Source: Mesorhabditis belari
Lineage: Eukaryota; Nematoda; Chromadorea; Rhabditida; Rhabditidae
DNA length: 64,000 bases
Direction: 5' to 3'
NCBI GenBank assembly: GCA_958450365.1
Contig: CAUEEP010000211.1
Span: 1,054,001 to 1,118,000, forward strand
Numbering within the stretch: the stretch's first letter is position 1; every line of letters begins with the position of its first letter. Below, in pieces: positions 57,520-64,000 of this stretch. Made by a program: the position numbers and the translations under genes. The notes beneath the pieces were generated by a model. It did no database searches. It was not told the origin of the DNA and saw nothing but the letters and a program-made list of their open reading frames with translations.

Positions 57520-59855
57520 ATTCACTTCTTTTTGAAACTATAAAATTGGTAGTCAACTTTTTGTCCTCATTTTTTTGATCCCGAAACATCAATTATCTTG
57601 GCCCCCTTTTTCCTGTCCAAAACCTATAAAGGTAGCAACAAACCCCCCATTTTACCGGAAATTAATTTTCCATGAAAATAAAACGATTTCAATTTCTGAA
57701 TTGCTCCCGAAAAATAATTTAAGTTATTAATAAATTTCCTTATGCAAAAAGTTTATAAACTTAACAGATCGGATATGGAAAGGTCATAGGAAAATGTTGA
57801 GAGCCTGAGCGCTTTTGGGAAAGTTTTGAGTTTTGTGTACTCATTTTGGAAACAGCGATCAGAAATTTGAGTAGAAAATTGGTGAATTCGGATTTTGGAA
57901 TGAAATTTTAAGATCTTTGACCATTTTGATAGCAAACTGCTGAAGCCAAGGTGATTCGTACCAGCGATGTTCCAAAGATATCTAGTTTTTTTTCCAGTTA
58001 AACCATAACGACCAGGTTCGGATCTTGGTCTGGCTTCTAACCTGGATTACATTCTTGTCTGGTCTGGGTTCCTGTAAATTTGTGTTAGATAAGGTCCCTG
58101 AACCAACTGTTCCAATCAGACTCTACGTTTTACCTGTTCAGACAGAAAACAGGAATCGGATTTTAAAATGATACATTACCCTTGTGTATCTTAAATCCGA
58201 GTGAATAACAGCAATTCTTTATTGGCACGTATGTGTTGATGTTACATGAGTCCGGACTGAGATTTCGTGATCGAGCACTCTCTTTTAGCCTACCCTTGAT
58301 GGGCAGGACTAGACATGGGAAAATTCCAAGCCGGACCTAATTCCATCCTCGTCTTCTTGGCCGTTTCTTGGCCGATTGCTCTGAAGTTTTGTCTACAAGC
58401 TGAAAATGTCGATTTCTATCTATAGACAAAATTTCAGAGCAATCAGCCAAGAAAACGAAGGTGGAATTAGGTTCGGTTAGGCCCCCTATCAACCCACTAG
58501 ATGAGTTAAAGACCTTTCACTGGATCTCAACCAAAGGAAAAGAATTTCAGATGCTAAGAGTGAGAAATCGGCTCAAGGACACGAGAACGAAAAGTTGTTG
58601 AAATTTCGAGTGTCTGATAGCTGACACAGGTCTAGATTACAAATCCTTACAAGTCGTGCTATAGATCTTTTGTAAATCCTTCTTACTTTCTTGATTTTAA
58701 GGGCCACACCCAACTCCACTCGAATCCGATTTGGCGCTTCTGTGTCCTCATCACGGCTGCAAATGATCGACCGTAACCTTTTTTATAGTTTAAATTCAAC
58801 TTCACTAACGATTATAGTTTGAAACGTACAGTAATCTAAAGCTTAGTCAGATTTCTTTGTTTAAAAAGTATCCATTCAAGTTTACTACATTTTCCTGAAT
58901 ATTTGCGTTCCCAAAAAAACATTGCCCACAGATGTTGGGACCCACAAATGTTGAGAGCCTGAGCGCTTTTGGGAGAGTTTTGAGTTTCGAGTACAAATTT
59001 TGGAAACAACGATCAGAAATTCGAGTACAAAACGTGAATTGGGATTTTCGATCTGAATCAAATTTTAAAGGTCTTTGACCATTTTGATAGTAAATTGCTG
59101 AAAACAAAGGGATTTGTACCAGCAATGTTTCAAAGATACCTAGTTTTTTGGATCATGCCATACTTGGCCAGGGCCAGATCTTGGCTGACTCTGGCTTCTA
59201 GTCTGGACCTTTTCTGGTCTGACTTTACTGCAAATTTGGCCAAGATAAGGCCCCAGAACTCGATCAGTTAGAGACCTTTCACTGGACCTCAGCCAAGGAA
59301 GAGCTCAGTCTGATCAAGAGTGAGGAATCGGCTCAAGGACATGAGAACGAAAAGTTGTTGAAATTTCGAGTGTCTGATAGCTGATACAAGTCTGGTCTAG
59401 TCTGGCTTACAAATCCTTACAGATCATGCTAAAGATCTCTTCTTACTTTCTTGATTTTAAGGGCCACACCCAACTCCTCTCGAATCCGATGTGGCGCTTC
59501 TGTGTCCTCATCACGGCTGCAAATGATCGACCGTAAGCTTTTTTATAGTTTAAATTCAACTTTGCTAACAATCATAGTTTGAAAAGTACAGTAATCTAAA
59601 GCTTAGTCAGATTTGTTTGTTTAAAAAGTATCTATTCAAGTTTACTACATTCGCCTGAATATTCGGAGTTTTTGCGTTCCCGTTCGTTGCGTTTGCAATT
59701 CGGATCGTTGCAATCGACACTCGAGTCTGCACACGTTCATCAAAGGACTCAAACATGATAATCTATCAAAAAATACCCAACAATTTGTGTATAGGAACAT
59801 TTCGTTGTTGAAAATTTGATTTTACTTATGCATTTCCACTTTCACACCTGTTTTA
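57520..59855. repeat. large dispersed repeat, copies 3 and 4 in tandem
   Basis: 57520-58920 and 58930-59855 each repeat the block seen at 31.15-33.1 kb: GAGAGCCTGAGCGCTTTTGG, CTTTGACCATTTTGATAGTA, TGAACGAAAAGTTGTTGAAA-type and GGCCACACCCAACTCC words appear in the same order in both. The first copy carries the foldback element at 58335-58490. Confidence 0.75.
58335..58490. repeat. foldback repeat, copy 2
   Basis: CCTAATTCCA and TGGAATTAGG are inverted, with inner TTGGCCGATTGCTCTGAA/TTCAGAGCAATCAGCCAA, one mismatch. Same family as 24262-24412, where the inner arms are less well kept. Confidence 0.75.
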
Positions 59856-59859
59856 GGCA

Positions 59860-60159
59860 ATTTCTTTACAGACTTTGTCGCTGTAGACTTTCAAAATTCA
59901 TCTGTACAGATTGAAAAATAAACTTTACAATCGACCAAATTGCAGAAAATTCAAGAATTTCGAAGTAAAACAATGAAATTAAAGTGAAAATGGAAAGACT
60001 ACCGTACCCTAACGCTTCCTGTTTCTAAAACGCATCAGCGCGCTTTATTTAAGTGAAAAGAATAGCGAACTTTCTCATTCTCGCGTAGGTTTTGTTGTTT
60101 TAGTTTTCTCATTTTACACTTTCACGCTTTTATATTGACTTTTTACAGGCAACGAAGCA
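59860..60159 (+). promoter_or_regulatory. conserved 5' block of coiled-coil copy E
   Basis: TCGCTGTAGACTTTCAAAAT, GAAAATGGAAAGACTACCGT, TTCTAAAACGCATCAGCG, TTCTCGCGTAGGTTTTGTTG and TTTTTACAGGCAACGAAGCA lead to the ATG at 60160. Confidence 0.65.
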
Positions 60160-63100
60160 ATGAGTGGAACAGTCTCGCCGCGAGTCGAAGTTACGCCCTG
60201 TGATTGCGAGGAGAGCGTGCAGTTGCGGCATGTGAGTTTGTGATTTTTGGTTGTTTGCGAGAAATTAGAGGGGCTATAGTAGTGGGAGGGCGGCAAAAAT
60301 TTTTTACGCCAAATGAGCGGTTGCACCCAGCGGTTTTTGACTATGCTGAATCGATCGATGAAACTTTTGACAACGTTTATAACAAACGTATTGAAAACCT
60401 AATATACTTATTCTGTGATGAAGTGGCCAAAACGTACCCGGTACTGGCCTAGTTAGGGGAGACACTTTTTTTCTTCGAAATCACTTTTTCAGGGGTAGTT
60501 TTATGCATAGATTCCGAAAAACACAATGAGAGTTTGCGAAAATTCGTTTTAAGCCAAGTGTCGGGGCTTCAAAGTGCACGCTTCTATAGTGTAATCCACT
60601 GTATGGAACCCAAGCTATCGATTATTGGGGCACTTTTCAAGGGCAAAACTCGAGCCAAAACTATTTTTAGCCACTAAATATTCATTTTCTAACCTAAATT
60701 GATGCAAAACAAATTGGAAAAAATATTTTTTGGAGATTTTGACATTTTGACAATATTTTTGACAATATTGGGCGAAACCACCAGCAATTGATTCAGTATA
60801 GTTAAAAACCTATGGGTGCAAAAAATCAGCTACTCAGTCTCTAATCAGTTTGACAGAAAAAAAAATTGCCCCCCCCCCCAACTACCATAGCACCGAATTT
60901 AGATACTATAGAAGCTTTTCAAATATCTCTTGGTTAAAAACCTTAGCTAGTATCTTGCAATGGTGCTTGATTCAAAAGCAGAACAAATTATGATGAGTTG
61001 TTGCAAAGTTAGTTTGTGATCAAAGTTAATGAAATGCTTGGCAGCTTCAAAGGTTTCATTATTAATTCGCGAAGTTTGGCTATCTATTCATCAAAAGTTT
61101 AATCTTTTCGGTCCGTGGAATTTTAAAAGATTCGAATTGATGATGTAATCTGTTAGCTAGATAGTAAAATTCTTAAACCTTACTAATATAAATTTTTTAG
61201 AGAAACAACTCACTACAAGAACGGTTCCAATATCTCACAGTCATGATGGACGAGACTGAGGTAAACTTTGCATATAGTAAAACCTTTAAAAAATCTTTTT
61301 AGAATGAGCTCATGTCTTTGATGGAACAAAACGAAGATCTTCGTCAAAAGAACGATTACCTGGAGGCTGATAAAAAGAAGTTACGACAGGATGTTGAAGT
61401 GACATTTAACAATTATAGTTGGATGAAGAATATTTTAAAGAAATGACTTCAAGCTACTTTCGTTTCATTTAGATTCTGGAGGGAAGTCATCAACTTCTCG
61501 CGGATATCGTGAACAACGCCTTTATCGATTCGTCGGAGCCATTTAGGAAGGATGAGCCAGTGGAGAAGAAAGTGGGAGTGTTAAGAATAATTGTTGGTGT
61601 AAAGGCAGTTGGGTATGATCCATAGAAATCAAAGCTGGATTGTTCGGCGTGACCGTTCACTCACTAATCTTGAATAACTCAAATGTAATGGCAAAACATG
61701 TAAGATGTAATAGTTAGACAGGGCCCAGTTCCCTGGCACCAAGTTGCTATGAGAACATTTAGATTTTATAAGTCATTAAAGCATTGTTAATCTTTTTAAA
61801 ACAGGATCTAACTTATTTCTTTTAGGAAATGTCTGATGCTAATGTTCAAACTGAAGACTTCGGACATCTCGAGGATGGATGGACCTTGTGTACAACTATC
61901 GAGGTAAAGGTATTGTCATTTTCTTTATATATATGATTAATCAACTACGATTATGAACCACTAAATTGTAAAATTAAAAAACTAACTTTAGTTGATTGGA
62001 GCACTTTGTCGACAACTCAAGGATAAACAGGCCGCAATGGAAGCTCTTCAAGCTGATTACGACCGTGTCAAGGCTGATCAACAAAAGGTTTCCGCCGTTT
62101 TCTTATTGATTGAATTTTTTGTTTAGTCCCTTCTCCGGGAATTACGCGACCAGCAGGAATTCGAAGAACTTGTGGATCTTTATCGGAAGGCTGCTGAGGT
62201 TGTTGGGACTTATGAATATCGAATATATCTTTGATTTAGCAAAATGAGAAGCTCCGCGGTCGAATGGAAAATCAAGGTCTGTTCGCGTTTTGGAGCAATG
62301 GAGTTTTGGATCAAACGTTTCGATCGCTTGAGGATTCGGTAACTTTTAATGTCTTTGATCTAAATGTCTGGGCGTGTTACATAGTTATAGGTACATACCA
62401 GGTTCAATTGAGAATTGTTATTGCTTTTAATATCACCTAATAGGTTGGTGCATTGTCTTAAGTAAATGTTTGAGCTGTAATTTCTCGAGAAAAGAAATAT
62501 GTATTTATTCAAAATAACCACCATTATTAAGGATAAGTTGTTGCCATTTATTGCGCAAAGCGTTGATTTCCTTCTCTTGCTACAGGGTTGCCGCTTGGAG
62601 AAGAGTCGATTCATTTTTCTACTTCCTCCACATCTCCAAAGTACTCATCGGCCAAATCAATGGCCATCTCCTTGAAAAGATGAAAATCACTAGGGGCCAA
62701 GTCAGGCGAGTACGGCGCATGCGGGAGAATTTCCCGGCCTAAAGTCTTCAGTTTTTCCTTGGTCAAGTTTGCAACGTGGAGCCGTGCGTTATCATGTTGC
62801 AAAATGACCTTGCCCATGTTGGACCTCTTTTTTCACTTCAGAAGCGACTCGATCCAATTGATCAACGTATAGGGAGACCTTGATAGTCGTCCCTTCTTCT
62901 AGCAACTTTCAGTAAATAACTCCTTCTCTGTCTCACGAAACACATAACATAATCTGGTGAATTTCGGGCTGGGGGTCGGGCTTTGATTTTTCGCCTGGAG
63001 CAACCCATTGTTTATGTCTCCAAAAGTTGACATAGGTTACCCATTTTTCCGCCTGTTAGCCTGTTATCAGGTGGGGGAAAAAGGTCGACGTTGATAACAC

Positions 63101-64000
63101 GAGATTGAAGTGGCTGATACAGATAGCCTCTGCGCAGCTAACTCACGGGTTGATTGTTTGTTGTCATCGGGTATAAGTGTCAAAAGAGTGGATTTATGAA
63201 GACCCGTCGGTCGCCCTGACCTCGACTGATCTGCAAGAGAGAAGTCGTTCTTTTAAAAGCGATGATACCAATTGTAGATAGTTCCCATAGTCACCGATCT
63301 TGCCCCGAAAGATCGTTGATTTCCTTTTCAGCAAAGGCGGCACTTGCGTTTTTTAAAAATAAAATAGAATGGCATTTCGGAAATGACTTGTGGGTAGATT
63401 TTCGGTAGTTTCACGATTCAAGTCCGAAAATAAAAAAGGATTAAGCAGTATTTCATTTCGTGTTTTCAGGGATCAATAATCAAGAGTTCAAGTAGACAAA
63501 AGCCCTTACCAGCTGATCGTAGGAGAGCCTAGAGAAGTAGAGAAAGAAAGACAAAAAAATTCTAAAGACTTTTGCACCAGTCTTATCTTTTAGTTCGAAG
63601 AAGCGATTGCGAAACAAAGCGAGATCGGCGCGCTTGGGAGCAATGGAGTTTTGGATCAAACGTTTCGATCGCTTGAGGATTCGGTAACTTTTAATGTGAG
63701 AGCTCTGAGCTTTTAACTTTAAGTCTAGGTTGGTTACATAGTTATGGGTATATATTAGGTACAATTGATTTGATATGTTGTTGCTTTTGATATCACCTAT
63801 CTTTTAGCTGCAAGAAGCGACTGCGAAACAAAACGAAGTTGACCAAATGATCGTCGATGTTCGGAAGAAGCAAAAGCCAAGGTTTTTTAATTCATTACAA
63901 TTAAAAATTAGTACATTATTAATTCCTTTAGGATCTGCGGATGCTACAGACCTCTTCTGTCCAATACATCTAAAATTTGCTTCCGTTGTAGAGTTTTGGT
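60160..64000 (+). CDS. coiled-coil family, copy E (open frame, membrane segment deleted; runs off the window)
   Basis: Exons 60160-60231, 61201-61260, 61303-61398, 61473-61571, 61826-61903, 61992-62087, 62127-62198, 62240-62338, 63594-63683, 63808-63881 and 63932 onward all join in phase. They read MSGTVSPRVEVTPCDCEESV, NNSLQERFQYLTVMMDETE, MSLMEQNEDLRQKNDYLEAD, FIDSSEPFRKDEPVEKK, SDANVQTEDFGHLEDGWTLC, LKDKQAAMEALQADYDRVKA, LLRELRDQQEFEELVDLYRK, QNEKLRGRMENQGLF and EEAIAKQSEIG. GSNGVLDQTFRSLEDS occurs in both exons 8 and 9, a sign of unequal recombination. In the last exon CGCYRPLL is followed directly by SNTSKICF: a deletion of about 80 bases removed the membrane helix, so the product would be soluble. 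A mariner (62443-63583) sits in intron 8. No stop codon is seen before 64000. Confidence 0.65.
60262..60895. mobile_element. ~630-bp TIR element in intron 1 of copy E
   Basis: GGGGCTATAGTAGTGGGAGG-type left end (then CGGCAAAAATTTTT) is inverted at the right (AAAAAAAATTGCCCCCCCCC, AACTACCAT). The middle contains the same GATGAAGTGGCCAAAACGTA block as the copy C intron. Sister introns lack it. Confidence 0.6.
62443..63583 (-). mobile_element. near full-length mariner transposon, inactive
   Basis: 1141 bp between TA dinucleotides (62441-62442 and 63584-63585), with imperfect inverted ends GGTTGGTGCATTGTCTTAAG and AGACTGGTGCAAAAGTCTTT. Minus-strand transposase pieces: QWVAPGEKSKPDPQP, REGVIYWKLLEEGTTIKVSL, YVDQLDRVASEVKK, then after a frameshift in an A run VILQHDNARLHVANLTKEKL and PHAPYSPDLAPSDFHLF (62611-62817). 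The spacing between the last two catalytic Asp is 34 residues, the DD34D of mariner. A stop interrupts MLCVS-stop. The N-terminal half is poorly preserved. Removing it restores the TATCACCTATCTTTTAG intron end found in the sister copies. Confidence 0.85.

Overview
The window is animal nuclear DNA, most likely from a rhabditid-type nematode. Genes are split by many introns of about 40-60 bp with GT donors and TTTTAG/TTTCAG acceptors. Several start codons sit 0-16 bases after a splice acceptor with no visible upstream exon, as in spliced-leader trans-splicing. AT-rich MITEs and mariner/Merlin DNA transposons are common. Species cannot be fixed from sequence alone.

Left part (1-7.9 kb): no convincing gene. 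It holds a 23-bp satellite, an internally deleted mariner, a 490-bp palindromic MITE and simple repeats. Core gene block (8-19 kb, all + strand): a TBC1D22-type Rab-GAP with several lesions, an intact SLC35B4-type nucleotide-sugar transporter (310 aa), TAF12 (histone-fold TFIID/SAGA subunit, one frameshift near the C-terminus), an intact MINDY-1/2-type deubiquitinase (574 aa) and a makorin RING/CCCH ubiquitin ligase with frameshifts. Tight spacing and acceptors next to the start codons suggest an operon-like cluster.

Middle (19.8-29.3 kb): decayed genes. A minus-strand ENPP-type phosphodiesterase is followed by a second, broken TAF12 copy with an expanded 36-bp repeat and a broken ERK-type MAP kinase.

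Right part (30-64 kb): a segmentally duplicated region built around an unrecognised gene family. Members encode a Cys-containing N-terminus, short polar coiled-coil exons and a C-terminal tail exon with a Cys motif plus one membrane segment. I see five copies (A 42.2, B 47.2, C 51.99-53.87 on the minus strand, D 55.6, E 60.2 kb) and a sixth tail exon fused to a partial MINDY duplicate at 34-37 kb. C is fully open (about 230 aa). E is open to the window edge but has lost its membrane segment. A, B and D are broken. Decayed minus-strand calpain pieces lie 3' of several copies, so the duplicated unit was probably a convergent coiled-coil/calpain pair. The copies share a conserved 5' block and are interrupted by a Merlin element, a mariner and several MITEs, some with readable empty sites in sister copies.

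Most frames were read by eye. Frameshifts may be real decay or assembly indels; the intact transporter and DUB next door argue against a uniformly poor sequence.
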